Assembly: GCA_003353795.1 (NCBI GenBank)
Contig: PIVY01000017.1
Coordinates: forward strand, 1 to 43,163
Direction: 5' to 3'
Source of the DNA: a bacterium
GTDB lineage: Bacteria > Krumholzibacteriota > Krumholzibacteriia > LZORAL124-64-63
Length of the DNA: 43,163 nt
Shown here: one piece after another, positions 32,765 through 41,793 of the stretch
Layout of the letters: each line of letters starts with the position of its first letter
Numbering within the stretch: the first letter of the stretch is position 1
The notes under the pieces: model-generated
The model's input: only the letters and a program-made list of their open reading frames with translations
The model's database searches: none
What the model was told of the DNA's origin: nothing
Translations under genes and position numbers: made by a program

Positions 32765-34743
32765 GCGGCGCCGGACCCGTCCGGCGAGAGCAGGGATCTG
32801 GGCCGCACCGGCAACGTCGCCGTGAACACCGTTCCCTGCCCCTCCTCGCTTTCGACCCGGATCTCGCCGCCGTGGTCCTCCACGATGCGCGAGGCCGTCA
32901 CCAGCCCCCAGCCCAGGTGGACGCGCTCGGAGCCGCTGCGCAGGCCCGGCTCGAACAGGCCTTCCCGCTGCGAAACAGGAATGCCGCGGCCGGTGTCGGC
33001 CACCGCCACGTGGACCCGCTCGAGGGTGTCCGACCAGACGCGCAGGGTGAGGGTCCCGCGCGCCTCCATGGCCTCCACGGCGTTGTGAACGAGCGCCATG
33101 AAGAGCTGATTGAGCTGCCCCGGATAGCAGAGGATCCTCGGCGACTCGGAGAACTCGCGCACCACCGTCACCTCGTCCCACTGACCTTCCCACATGACGC
33201 CCACGGTGGTGTCGATCAGCTCGGCGACGTCGGCCTCCTGCAGGTCGGCGCGGTCCAGGGCGGTGAATCGTTTGAGACCGCCCAGGAGTTCCTCGAGCCG
33301 GCCGGCAGCCGACGCCACGCCGCCGGCGCCGGACTCGATGGCCGCCAGGGCCCGCTGCAGTCGAGGATCAGCCTCGGGATCAGGGTTGCAGTCCTCGCCG
33401 GCCATGCGCTCGCGCAGGATGGCGGCGCTGCGCTCGGTGAGGTCGCTGCTGGAGACCAGCGCACCGAGCGGCGAGTTCAGTTCGTGGGCCAGTCCGGCCA
33501 CCATGCGCCCCAGACTCGCCAGCTTCTCCGACTGGATCACCCGATCATGGGCGCGCCGCAACTCGTCCTCGGCCACCTTGCGATCGGAGATGTCGCTGAT
33601 GGTGCCGACCATGCGCAAGGGCCGGCCGTCGGGGTGGCGTTCCACGGTTCGCCCCTTGATCGCGACCCAGGCGTAGGTGCCGTCCTTGCGGCGCAGTCGT
33701 GCCTCGACGGAGGCCTCGCGGCCCTCGGGATGCGCGTCGGCGAACAGCTGGCGCATCTGCTCCGGATCCACGCCCCGCATCATGGCGTTGACCTCGGCCA
33801 CGTTGACGGGTTTCTCGTCGGGGGCGTAGCCCAGAATGGCAGCGAACCGGTCGCTGCTGTAGAACGCGCCTCCCGGCAGACGGACGTCCCAGATCCCGTC
33901 GTTGGCCGCGTCCAGAGCCAGGGCCAGGCGCTCCTCGCTCTCGCGCAGCGCGTTTCCGATCTCCTCGCGGCGGGCGATGTCCGCTTCCAGCGCACTCTGC
34001 ATGTCGCGGAAGCTGTCGGCCAGCTGACCGAGGTCGTCGTCGGAACGGTAGTCGATGTTCTGCTCGAGATCGCCCTGGGCGATGGCGCTCGCGGCCACCC
34101 GCAGCTTGCGCACGGGTTGCACGATGGAAACGATGGCGCCCGTGGCGATGACCACCAGCACGATGACCGCGCCGAGAGCCAGCAGGGTCAGGTGACGCAC
34201 GCGTCGCAGCAGGTTCTCGCGGGTATCGCTCAGCACCGACTGCATGTTCCGGGACTGATGCGAGGTGAGTTGATCGAGCTGGCCGCGTAGCTCGTCGTAG
34301 GCTTCGTTCATGGCCGTGGCGTCGTCGAGCAGACGCGTGTCGGTGTCGGCGATGTCGACCTGGGCGATGAGTTGCAACGAGACGCGGCGGGCAAGCGCGT
34401 CGTAGCGCTCGAAGGCGACGTTGAGATTGCGCAGAGGTTCGGTTTCCACGGTGGAGATGTGGCGACCGGCCTCCAGCAATTCGCGGAACCGCGCGGCCAT
34501 GGCCTCGGTCTCCCTCACGAGGTCGGCGTCGCCGAGGCTGATGGCCGTGTCCAGACCGTGCCGGATCTGCATGGCCTCGATCTGCAGGTCATTGCTCAGG
34601 TTCACGGCCGCGAGATACTCGGCCTGCAGCCGCTGGAGCAGTCGCGTGCCCTCGCGCAGGTTGGCGAACGCGCCCACGAACACCACGAGGAAGACCGCCG
34701 CGGTGAGGATCGGCAACGCCATGATGCGGTGGGTGAAACGCAC
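32761..34743 (-). CDS. Membrane sensor histidine kinase (4HB-HAMP-PAS-HisKA-HATPase)
   Basis: 660 residues from GTG 34743, which has GAGG 7 bases upstream; TTG 34749 is too close to it. Order: membrane helix (about 8-28), a helical periplasmic four-helix-bundle-like sensor with no disulfide, second helix (about 186-208), HAMP linker, PAS with PAC, HisKA with His420 in AGLAHELNSPLGALVSS, and an ATPase domain (NAVEAMEARGTLTLRVW, ADTGRGIP, LGWGLVTASRIVEDHGGEI). There is no receiver domain, so it needs a separate regulator; the single-domain regulator three genes upstream is the obvious candidate. It is the last gene of the kinase-carrier-porin operon, 17 bases after the binding-protein gene. Confidence 0.9.
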   Translation of the reverse strand: MRFTHRIMALPILTAAVFLVVFVGAFANLREGTRLLQRLQAEYLAAVNLSNDLQIEAMQIRHGLDTAISLGDADLVRETEAMAARFRELLEAGRHISTVETEPLRNLNVAFERYDALARRVSLQLIAQVDIADTDTRLLDDATAMNEAYDELRGQLDQLTSHQSRNMQSVLSDTRENLLRRVRHLTLLALGAVIVLVVIATGAIVSIVQPVRKLRVAASAIAQGDLEQNIDYRSDDDLGQLADSFRDMQSALEADIARREEIGNALRESEERLALALDAANDGIWDVRLPGGAFYSSDRFAAILGYAPDEKPVNVAEVNAMMRGVDPEQMRQLFADAHPEGREASVEARLRRKDGTYAWVAIKGRTVERHPDGRPLRMVGTISDISDRKVAEDELRRAHDRVIQSEKLASLGRMVAGLAHELNSPLGALVSSSDLTERSAAILRERMAGEDCNPDPEADPRLQRALAAIESGAGGVASAAGRLEELLGGLKRFTALDRADLQEADVAELIDTTVGVMWEGQWDEVTVVREFSESPRILCYPGQLNQLFMALVHNAVEAMEARGTLTLRVWSDTLERVHVAVADTGRGIPVSQREGLFEPGLRSGSERVHLGWGLVTASRIVEDHGGEIRVESEEGQGTVFTATLPVRPRSLLSPDGSGAA

Positions 34744-34760
34744 GCGCAAACCTCGTTCGA

Positions 34761-35192
34761 TCAGTCGATCGTGACGATCTTCAGGTCGGAGGTTTCGGCC
34801 TCGACGGAGAGGAATCCGATGGCCCCCGGTGTCTCACGCAGATACGCGGCCAGCTCCTCGTCGCTACGGAAGGCGCGCGGCGGCCGGCCCTTGCCGGTGA
34901 AGACCATCCGCTTCCAGTAGACGCTGAAATTCTCCTCGGACCGGTCGAGCAGGTCGGTCACGAAGGCCTCGTGGACCTCGTGATCGTGCAGCATCACCGG
35001 GCGGATGGCCAGGCCACCCTCCCAGCGCGTGGTCTTGCCCAGGTAGATGCGCTGCAGCATGCCCGGCGAGATCGACTCCACCGGCACCTCGGCGTTGGCC
35101 ACCACCACCAGGCAATCCGGCGCACCGGTCTCGGCCCCGGCCGCGACGGCGATCAGGGCGAGGATCAGTAGCGGGGTTGCCAGTCGGCGCAT
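34761..35192 (-). CDS. Small PBP-like periplasmic binding protein (phosphate-binding-protein-like)
   Basis: 143 residues from ATG 35192, with GGAGAG upstream. A signal peptide (about 1-20) is followed by a half-size phosphate-binding-like fold: LVVVANAEVPVESISPGMLQ, RIYLGKTTRWEGG and RETPGAIGFLSVE are typical of the PstS-like domain. Full PstS proteins are about 300 residues, so this contains roughly one lobe and a short hinge. Homologous small proteins are often found beside porins and kinases. It lies between an outer-membrane porin gene and a membrane histidine kinase gene, so it may deliver or present a ligand to that kinase rather than to an ABC transporter, which is absent. Confidence 0.8.
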   Translation of the reverse strand: MRRLATPLLILALIAVAAGAETGAPDCLVVVANAEVPVESISPGMLQRIYLGKTTRWEGGLAIRPVMLHDHEVHEAFVTDLLDRSEENFSVYWKRMVFTGKGRPPRAFRSDEELAAYLRETPGAIGFLSVEAETSDLKIVTID

Positions 35193-35213
35193 GCTCTCTC
35201 CGGTGTGCATCGG

Positions 35214-36500
35214 TCAGAAATGGAACGTCGTCTTGGCCGTCCAGACGCGCCAGCGACGCGAGGCCGTCTCGCCCTCCGCCAGCCGATCGAGCTGGGCCTG
35301 GGCGGCGCCGTCCATGTGGTGGTACTCGAACTTCACCAGCCAGAAATCGTTGATGTCCAGCCGCACGGCCAGGGCCAGGTCGTGCTGCCAGCCGTAGTAG
35401 TCGGGATAGCCCTCAGCCTCGGCCCAGGAGCCGTCGCGGTCGGCGGCGTTGGGATAGGAGCTGGACCAGTAGGTCTGGGCGGCCCACCGGCTGGAGAAAC
35501 GATAGTCGGCCAGGGCGTACCAGCCGTCGCTCCGGTCTCCTTCCACCTGGATCCGGGAGTACTCCGAGGCCAGGGTCCACCCACTGCGCTGATACTCCAG
35601 CGAGGCGGTGATCACGTTGTCGAGATCGAGGTCGGCATCGATGTCGACGGGGCGCGGCAGGTAGGACGGAACGTCGGCGCCGGTACGGATGAACACGTGG
35701 TAGCCGGTCTTGCCGGTGACGTTGATCTCGCCGGCGAGCAGGGTGCTGCCGACCCGCAGACCGGGCAGCGGCGTGTTCCAGATCAGCGACCCGCCGTAAA
35801 TGCGTGGCAGGGACATCTGCGCATCCTGGACCCCCGCCGGCACGGCCGTGACGCTGTCCGGGTCGAGGCCGTAGTACTCGGCGATCTCGTCGGCAACCGC
35901 GCCGGCCTGCTCCTCGGTCACGTCGCGGATCAAGTTCTCGCCGTCCTGGCTGTTGCCCGCGGGCATGGTCAGGCTACCGAGGACCAGTTCGTAGTCCAGG
36001 TCGCCCGCCGATCCCAGGGCGAAGTTGCCATAGAGTCCGGCCCCCTCGTAGGCGATGAGCAGGTTGCGATCGAGTTCCGAATAGACGCTTTGCGGCAGGA
36101 GCACCGACGTGCGCAGCATGTCCACGTCGCGCTCCTGGTTGTAGAGACCGTAGGGCAGCTTGATCCGCCCGGCGCGGAAGCCCAACTGATCGAACCAGCG
36201 ATAGTCGCCATAGGCCCAGTCCACGACCACGGAACTGGTCTGGTTCGAGCCGAAGTCGCGGCCCATGAACTGGATTCCTACGCGCAGACGGTCCACCGGC
36301 TCGGCCGACACGATCACGGCCGCCTCGTTGAACGCCCCGGACCCATCGCGGCCGTTGCGCAGCAGATAGTCGTTGTCCTCGGAATTCAGGTAGCCCTGGC
36401 TGACGAAGCCACCGACGTAGACACTGGAGCCGATCTCACCGGCGCCGGCCGTTCCGACGGCCATCATCACCACGAGCATCGGTATCCATCGCGATCGCAT
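35214..36500 (-). CDS. Outer-membrane beta-barrel porin
   Basis: 428 residues with a signal peptide (about 1-20). The mature protein is all beta, with alternating hydrophobic and polar residues, many aromatics, and a C-terminal Phe (WTAKTTFHF), the recognition signal of the barrel-assembly machinery. Segments such as FRAGRIKLPYGLYNQERDVD and YALADYRFSSRWAAQTYWSS resemble OprO/OprP-type and general porins. It should let small, perhaps anionic, solutes cross the outer membrane. It lies 21 bases before a phosphate-binding-like protein gene and 20 bases after a response-regulator gene in the same operon. Confidence 0.85.
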   Translation of the reverse strand: MRSRWIPMLVVMMAVGTAGAGEIGSSVYVGGFVSQGYLNSEDNDYLLRNGRDGSGAFNEAAVIVSAEPVDRLRVGIQFMGRDFGSNQTSSVVVDWAYGDYRWFDQLGFRAGRIKLPYGLYNQERDVDMLRTSVLLPQSVYSELDRNLLIAYEGAGLYGNFALGSAGDLDYELVLGSLTMPAGNSQDGENLIRDVTEEQAGAVADEIAEYYGLDPDSVTAVPAGVQDAQMSLPRIYGGSLIWNTPLPGLRVGSTLLAGEINVTGKTGYHVFIRTGADVPSYLPRPVDIDADLDLDNVITASLEYQRSGWTLASEYSRIQVEGDRSDGWYALADYRFSSRWAAQTYWSSSYPNAADRDGSWAEAEGYPDYYGWQHDLALAVRLDINDFWLVKFEYHHMDGAAQAQLDRLAEGETASRRWRVWTAKTTFHF

Positions 36501-36520
36501 GTGCCCTCCAGAGATCCGGG

Positions 36521-37003
36521 TCAGATGAAGGCTCGCAGGATGTCCTGTTGCAGATCGTCCAGCTTGCCGGCGGCATGGTCGGCCTCGGCGATCTTCTCCT
36601 GGAGGGCCCGCAGGAGGTGGCGCCGTTCCAGGGCATTGCGGATGACCAGCAGCAGGTGGGCGTTATCCCAGGGCTTCTCCAGGTACTGGAACAGGCCCAC
36701 GTCGTTGATGGCCCGGATGGCGTTCTCCTTGTCCGCGTAACCCGTCAGCAGGATCCGCGGGGCCCATGGCTGCGACTCCTTGAGTCGCGCCAGGAGATCG
36801 ATACCGTTCATGCCGGGCATGAAATAGTCGGAGATCACCAGATCGAAGTCGTGCTCGTCGGCATGGGCCAGGGCAAGGTCGCCGCTGGTGGCCGTGGCGA
36901 TGCGGTACTCGGTCTCCAGTTCCAGCAGCGACGAGAGGCTGCCCAGCACCATCTCGTCATCGTCCACCAGGAGGAGTCGGTTCTCGGATTCGTTGATCTG
37001 CAT
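36521..37003 (-). CDS. Single-domain response regulator
   Basis: 160 residues. Residues about 10-125 form a receiver domain: the acidic pocket LLVDDDEMV, phospho-accepting Asp59 in DLVISDYFMPGMNG, the Thr in ILLTGYAD and the Lys in FQYLEKPW. After it there are only about 35 residues of charged helix (LLRALQEKIAEADHAAGKL) with no DNA-binding or enzyme domain, so output is by protein contact or phosphorelay. The two kinase genes of this operon lack receivers, which makes this regulator their natural partner. It lies 37 bases after the carrier fusion gene and 20 before the porin gene. Confidence 0.92.
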   Translation of the reverse strand: MQINESENRLLLVDDDEMVLGSLSSLLELETEYRIATATSGDLALAHADEHDFDLVISDYFMPGMNGIDLLARLKESQPWAPRILLTGYADKENAIRAINDVGLFQYLEKPWDNAHLLLVIRNALERRHLLRALQEKIAEADHAAGKLDDLQQDILRAFI

Positions 37004-37040
37004 CAGGGTCCTCCACGGTCGGCGGGCTCGAGCGCGCCGG

Positions 37041-40000
37041 TCAGGCCGCCCGGGACGCCAGCTCGCGCAGGCGTCGGGCCACGGATTTGAGCAGGCTCTG
37101 GGCCACGTGTACGTCCTCGGCCATGAGGTCGGCGAAGTCCTCGCGATCGATGCGCAGCAACCGGCACTCGGTTCGGGCCATGGCCGAGATCATGCGCGGC
37201 TCTGCCTCGAACAGCGCCCAGGCGCCGAACGGTTCGCGGGCCTTCGCAGAGGCGATCTCTTCCTCGCCCCGCAACAGGGCCACCTCACCGTCGACCACGA
37301 GGTACATGGCATCGCTGGCGTCGCCGGCCTTGTAGATCAGATCGCCCTCGTGGACCACCGTCTCCTCGGCGATGGCGGCGATGCCTGCCAGGTGCTCGCC
37401 GTCGACCTGATCGAAATGATCGACACTCTCCAGCAGGATCGCTTTCTCGATGGTCAGCATTGTAACGCTTCTCCTTGCGGAGTCCAGGGTCATGGCGACG
37501 GTCTCGGCCAGGAGCGGCGGCGCCCCCGGCAACAGGGATTCGAGATCACTTCTCAGCTGCGGCAGGAGATTCTGATCCACGGCCCGCACGGCGCAGCAGC
37601 GCAACCAGACGTTCTGTTGCCGGATCAAGCCGCGCAGGGCCGTCGCCCGTTGGCCGGTCACCGGGGTCGGCGATTCGCGCAGTCCGATCAGCATGATCTT
37701 GTGATTCGGAGCCAGCAGATTCTCCAGGAACTCCGTGGCGTCGGCCCGCCGGCGACGGTCGCCCCCCACGAATCGCAACCAGGCGCCCATGATGTCGCGC
37801 AGGTCGTAGAGCAGGGCCAGGAGCTGGAAAATGCGCTCCAGACGGCCGCGGCGAGTCTCGCGCAGGCAGCGTCGCAGGAGTCGATCGGCCGCGTCGCCGG
37901 TCGCCGGGCCCAGCTGAGCCGTCAATTGATCCAGCGTACGGACGTCGGCCACGGCGCGGCGCAGCACCCGTTCGACGGTGCCGCGACGGAACCGCAGTTC
38001 CGAGCGTCGTTCACGCAGGCGCATGAGCACCGGTATCACCGCCTCACGCACCGGAGCATCCGCGTCGGGTAGCCGTTCGAGCAACAGGTCGACCGTGCGT
38101 TGATACGGGATTCGTGCCAGGGCGCGGAGGGCCGCCGATCGAGCGCCCGGATCGGTCCCGAACGTGATGTCGACCAGCACCGGAACCGCCGCCGGTCCGT
38201 AGGCCGTGACCGCTCGGCGGGCCGGGTGGCGCAGGTCGCGGTCGCCGAGCAGGTCGGCCAGTTCCTTGAGCCGGCTGCGATCGCCCTGGCGGCCCACGGC
38301 TTCGATGGCTGCGCCTTCCACACCGTCGGCACCGTCGGCCAGGGACAGGCGCAGATCGGTCACTGTGCCGGCCCAGATCCGGCCGAGGTAGGCTGCGGAG
38401 GCCAGGGACGACTCGTCGGCGACGGTTCCCAGCTCCTCGAGCAGCGCATCGACGGGCACGAGTTCAGGCACCGTTTCGCCGGCCGGCAGCCCGGCCAGGT
38501 ACTCGAGAATCCGCGTCCGGGCCGCGACGCTTCCAGTCGCCGCCCGGCGCAGGGCATCCTCGCCGGCCTGCCGGAACATGGCGGTCGCCGCCAGACGGCC
38601 GATCTCCGGGTCCGGATCGTCCAGCAGTTCGGCGGCACGGTCGCCAGCCTGGGGCGAGTCGGCGTCGACGAGCAGGGCCAGCGCCCGCTGCCGGACCTGA
38701 GGGCTCGTGTGTTCGAGCAGCTCCACGACCCGCTTCGGCAGATCGGCCGCCGGGAGATCGCGCAACATGGTCAGTGCATAGGCGATCTCACGTGGACTCT
38801 TCGCCGCGAGCGCTCCCTCCAGCACGGCCATCACGCCCTGATCGCGCAGGTCCAGCTGCATGCCCTGACGGTCGATGTCACGCCGCGCCACGGCATGGCG
38901 GAAGCTCTGGATGTACTGGCGACGCATGCTCGCCGCCAGCGAGATCCAGACCGCGACCACGACCAGGAGGGCCGCGGTCAGGGCCCGATCCGGCAACGCC
39001 AGGACCGAGGTCATCACCAGCAACAGCAATCCGGCCAGGCCCCGGCTGGCCCGCTCGACGAAGGTGTCGATGAAGACCTTCACCCGCCGTTTCAATCCCA
39101 GGGGTAGCGGCAGGTACAGCAACTCCCGACTCGTCTTGTCGAGGGAGTACTTGAGACTCATCTCGCCGGCGCGGACGCTGGCGACGGTTCCCAGGCCCGG
39201 CATGATCATCATGGCCACGGCGCCCAGGGTCAGCGCCGCCGGCAGCACCAGCACCGACCCGCCCACTCCCAGCCCTCGCAACAATCGCGAGGTGAGCACG
39301 AGTTGCAGGACGAAGCTGAGCAGATTCATACGCGCGTAGAAGGTGCCGAGGTAGGCCAGCAGATCGCCGCTGTCGGAATGGGCGGCGGCAGCGGACGATT
39401 TGAAGAGGTAATCCACGAACGTGGTTGCCAGCACCGAGGTCGCCACGATGCCGATGATGAGCATCAGATGGCGCGAGCCGCGGAGGTCGCGCAGCTGGTT
39501 GCGCAGCGGCCGGGGCCGCGAGCTGCGCGACTCCCGCCGAACCTCAGCGTCGACGATGGTCCGGCGGCGAAGGACGAGTCCCGACAAGGCCAGCGCCGCC
39601 GTCCAGATCACGGCGCAGATCAGGATGAGATCGAGCGGGCTCAGATCCCAGCGGCGCGCCAGATGTCCGGCGAACCAGCCACCGCCCACGGCGCCGGCGA
39701 TGCCACCCAGGCTGAGCATCGGGAACAGCCGCTTGGCTCGTTGCGAATCGCAGACGGCGTTTCCGAGCAACCAGAACTGCGCCGCCGCCAACCCGCCGAT
39801 CACGGCCGCCCAGGCATAGAAGAACGTGCTGGCCACCGGTCCCGGCGAGACAAGCAAGGGGTGCCACACGAGCAGACTCACGATGATCACCACGAAGCTC
39901 ACCACGTGCAGCCGCGAGAGGCTCCACGAACGACTGGCTCGGCCGTAGGCCAGCGAGACCGGAATCGCCAGAGCCGCAGTCAGCATGAATGCAATGGGGA

Positions 40001-40157
40001 GATCGGTGGCCGCGCGGTGACTGAGGAAGAGACTGTCGCGGGCAGGTTTGAGGAGGTAGAGGCCGAAGAGCGTCAGGGCGTAGGTGACCATGAGCAGCAG
40101 CGCGAGCCCCCACTCGCCACGCCGCATGTTCCTGATGGTGCGCCCTGCGGTCGCCAT
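37041..40157 (-). CDS. NTT-like (nucleotide transporter) membrane carrier fused to HEAT repeats and a cyclic-nucleotide-binding domain
   Basis: 1038 residues. The first about 420 have about ten to twelve membrane helices and resemble the ATP/ADP-translocase (Npt) branch of the major-facilitator fold: YLLKPARDSLFLSHRAATDL, GGIAGAVGGGWFAGHL and LDKTSRELLYLPLPLGLKRRVK are telling. About 430-870 is a long alpha solenoid of HEAT-like repeats (VRQRALALLVDADSPQAGDRA). About 900-1025 is a cyclic-nucleotide-binding domain (LIYKAGDASDAMYLVVDGEV, then FGAWALFEAEPRMISAMA). This suggests a carrier or membrane sensor whose state is set by a cyclic nucleotide. It begins 4 bases after the soluble kinase stop. 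Transport activity is not demonstrated by sequence. Confidence 0.85.
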   Translation of the reverse strand: MATAGRTIRNMRRGEWGLALLLMVTYALTLFGLYLLKPARDSLFLSHRAATDLPIAFMLTAALAIPVSLAYGRASRSWSLSRLHVVSFVVIIVSLLVWHPLLVSPGPVASTFFYAWAAVIGGLAAAQFWLLGNAVCDSQRAKRLFPMLSLGGIAGAVGGGWFAGHLARRWDLSPLDLILICAVIWTAALALSGLVLRRRTIVDAEVRRESRSSRPRPLRNQLRDLRGSRHLMLIIGIVATSVLATTFVDYLFKSSAAAAHSDSGDLLAYLGTFYARMNLLSFVLQLVLTSRLLRGLGVGGSVLVLPAALTLGAVAMMIMPGLGTVASVRAGEMSLKYSLDKTSRELLYLPLPLGLKRRVKVFIDTFVERASRGLAGLLLLVMTSVLALPDRALTAALLVVVAVWISLAASMRRQYIQSFRHAVARRDIDRQGMQLDLRDQGVMAVLEGALAAKSPREIAYALTMLRDLPAADLPKRVVELLEHTSPQVRQRALALLVDADSPQAGDRAAELLDDPDPEIGRLAATAMFRQAGEDALRRAATGSVAARTRILEYLAGLPAGETVPELVPVDALLEELGTVADESSLASAAYLGRIWAGTVTDLRLSLADGADGVEGAAIEAVGRQGDRSRLKELADLLGDRDLRHPARRAVTAYGPAAVPVLVDITFGTDPGARSAALRALARIPYQRTVDLLLERLPDADAPVREAVIPVLMRLRERRSELRFRRGTVERVLRRAVADVRTLDQLTAQLGPATGDAADRLLRRCLRETRRGRLERIFQLLALLYDLRDIMGAWLRFVGGDRRRRADATEFLENLLAPNHKIMLIGLRESPTPVTGQRATALRGLIRQQNVWLRCCAVRAVDQNLLPQLRSDLESLLPGAPPLLAETVAMTLDSARRSVTMLTIEKAILLESVDHFDQVDGEHLAGIAAIAEETVVHEGDLIYKAGDASDAMYLVVDGEVALLRGEEEIASAKAREPFGAWALFEAEPRMISAMARTECRLLRIDREDFADLMAEDVHVAQSLLKSVARRLRELASRAA

Positions 40158-40161
40158 GCCG

Positions 40162-40950
40162 TCAGGCCACCGGAAGGGTCACGGTGAACACGGCGCCACC
40201 GTCCGGACCGTTGGCCGCGGCGATGGTGCCGCCGTGTCGGTCGATGATCTTCTTGCAGTGCAGTAGACCGATGCCCGTGCCCTCGTCCGGACACTTGGTG
40301 GTGACGTTGCTGCAGAAGAGCCGGGCGAGCACATCGTCAGCGATACCATGGCCCGTGTCCGAGACCTGCACCTCCGCCATGCCGCCGCGCTCCCGCACGG
40401 TCAAGGTCAGGGTTCCCTGGCCGTCCATGGCCTGGATGGCGTTGCGGATGATGTTGAGGAGAACCTGTCCCAGGAAGACCGCGTGACCCTCCACCATGGG
40501 TTCGGCCTCGAAGCGTCGATCCACCGCAATGCCCTGTTTGAGCTGGAATTGCAGGAGCAGGAGGTTGCCCTCGATGAGATCGGTCAACGACACCCGCGCG
40601 GTGGTCGCCTGATCACCCGAGCGGCCCTGCAACCGCAGTTCACGCACCAGCGCTTCCATGCGCTGCATTCCCGCCGCCAGCACCGGACCGCCGCTTTCCA
40701 TGTGCTCGAGGATGGCCCGCAACTGTTCGTGGTCGTCGGGACCCAGCGCGGGCCTGTCTATCACCTCGCGCAGCTTCTGCCGGCAGCGTTGCAGACCGTC
40801 GACCGTGCTGATCACCACGCCGAGCGGCGTGTTCAACTCGTGGGCGATGCCGACGAGCATCATTCCCAGTTCCCGCAGGTGCTCCTCGCGCAATGGGTCG
40901 GGCGCCTCGATAGAGTCGCTGGAGGTCGCGGAGGGATCGTTGGCGTTCAT
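40162..40950 (-). CDS. Soluble sensor histidine kinase
   Basis: 262 residues, with no membrane helix or recognised sensor domain. After about 28 polar residues comes the phospho-accepting His37 in GIAHELNTPLGVVISTV, then a dimerisation helix pair and a HATPase domain with Asn in IIRNAIQAMDGQGTL, DTGHGIADDVL and GTGIGLLHCKKIIDRHGG. The short form suggests it is driven by a partner, perhaps the carrier encoded 4 bases downstream. It has no receiver domain. The start lies 3 bases after the stop of the pseudouridine synthase gene, so they may share a transcript. Confidence 0.9.
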   Translation of the reverse strand: MNANDPSATSSDSIEAPDPLREEHLRELGMMLVGIAHELNTPLGVVISTVDGLQRCRQKLREVIDRPALGPDDHEQLRAILEHMESGGPVLAAGMQRMEALVRELRLQGRSGDQATTARVSLTDLIEGNLLLLQFQLKQGIAVDRRFEAEPMVEGHAVFLGQVLLNIIRNAIQAMDGQGTLTLTVRERGGMAEVQVSDTGHGIADDVLARLFCSNVTTKCPDEGTGIGLLHCKKIIDRHGGTIAAANGPDGGAVFTVTLPVA

Positions 40951-40953
40951 GGC

Positions 40954-41748
40954 TCAGCTCTTTCGACACGGGGTGGCGAGACGCTGAATCTCGGCCTGCT
41001 TCAGATCGCGTGATCCGCCCGACGGCAGATCTGCGAGGGTCACCGGACCGAGGCCCGTGCGCACGATGGACAGCACCTCGTGACGCAGATTGGTGAACAC
41101 GGTCCGCACCAGGCGCTGATGGCCGCCTCGCACGAGCAGTCCGATCCGGGTACGATCGTCGGCAGCTACCAGGACCTCCACCTGCATCGGCCGGAACGGC
41201 CCCTGGCCCGCCACGCTCATTCCCGCTCGCAAGACGTCCAGCACCGGCGAACTCACCGTGCCTGAAACCGCCACCTCGTAGCGGCGTTCCAGCTTGTGGT
41301 CCCGGGAGACCGCGTCGTTCCAGGCGAGATCGTTGGAGACCAGCAACAATCCCCGCGATCGCAGGTCCAGCCGACCCACGGGTTCGAGGCCCGTGGCGTC
41401 CTCGGGAAGATAGTCACCGATCCAGCGCCCGGCATGCCGGCGCTCCTGGCAATCGACGCCGGCGGGCTTGTGCAGGAGCAGGTAGCGACGCGGCGCCTCC
41501 CGCAGAACCACGCCGTCGAGCCGCACCTCGTGGGGCCGGTCCACCGCCCGACCGGGATCCAGTTCCACCACGCCGTCCACGGTGACCCGACCGGCGCGCA
41601 CCACGGCCTCGACGCGCGGGCGGGCTCCATAGCCCGCCTTGGCGATCACCCGCGCCAGGCCTTCGGGCCGTGACGGGCGCCAGGAACCGTCGGCGCAATG
41701 GTACTCGCGCTGCGGCCGGTTCTTGTCGGGTCGGTCTTTACCGGACAC
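40954..41748 (-). CDS. Pseudouridine synthase, RsuA/RluB family
   Basis: 264 residues from GTG 41748, with AAGGA upstream. An S4 RNA-binding domain (EGLARVIAKAGYGARPRVEAV, VTVDGVVELDPG) precedes the catalytic domain. The catalytic Asp lies in VGRLDLRSRGLLLVSND, and the RRYEVAVSG and MQVEVLV strands are typical of the family. It should convert a uridine to pseudouridine in 16S or 23S rRNA; which site cannot be told from the sequence. The first about 28 residues are a basic polar tail. It lies 45 bases after the DUF503 gene and 3 bases before the soluble kinase gene. Confidence 0.9.
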   Translation of the reverse strand: MSGKDRPDKNRPQREYHCADGSWRPSRPEGLARVIAKAGYGARPRVEAVVRAGRVTVDGVVELDPGRAVDRPHEVRLDGVVLREAPRRYLLLHKPAGVDCQERRHAGRWIGDYLPEDATGLEPVGRLDLRSRGLLLVSNDLAWNDAVSRDHKLERRYEVAVSGTVSSPVLDVLRAGMSVAGQGPFRPMQVEVLVAADDRTRIGLLVRGGHQRLVRTVFTNLRHEVLSIVRTGLGPVTLADLPSGGSRDLKQAEIQRLATPCRKS

Positions 41749-41793
41749 TGGTCATCGTCCTTCGGTCCATGGTGATGATCGCCGCTGGTGACC

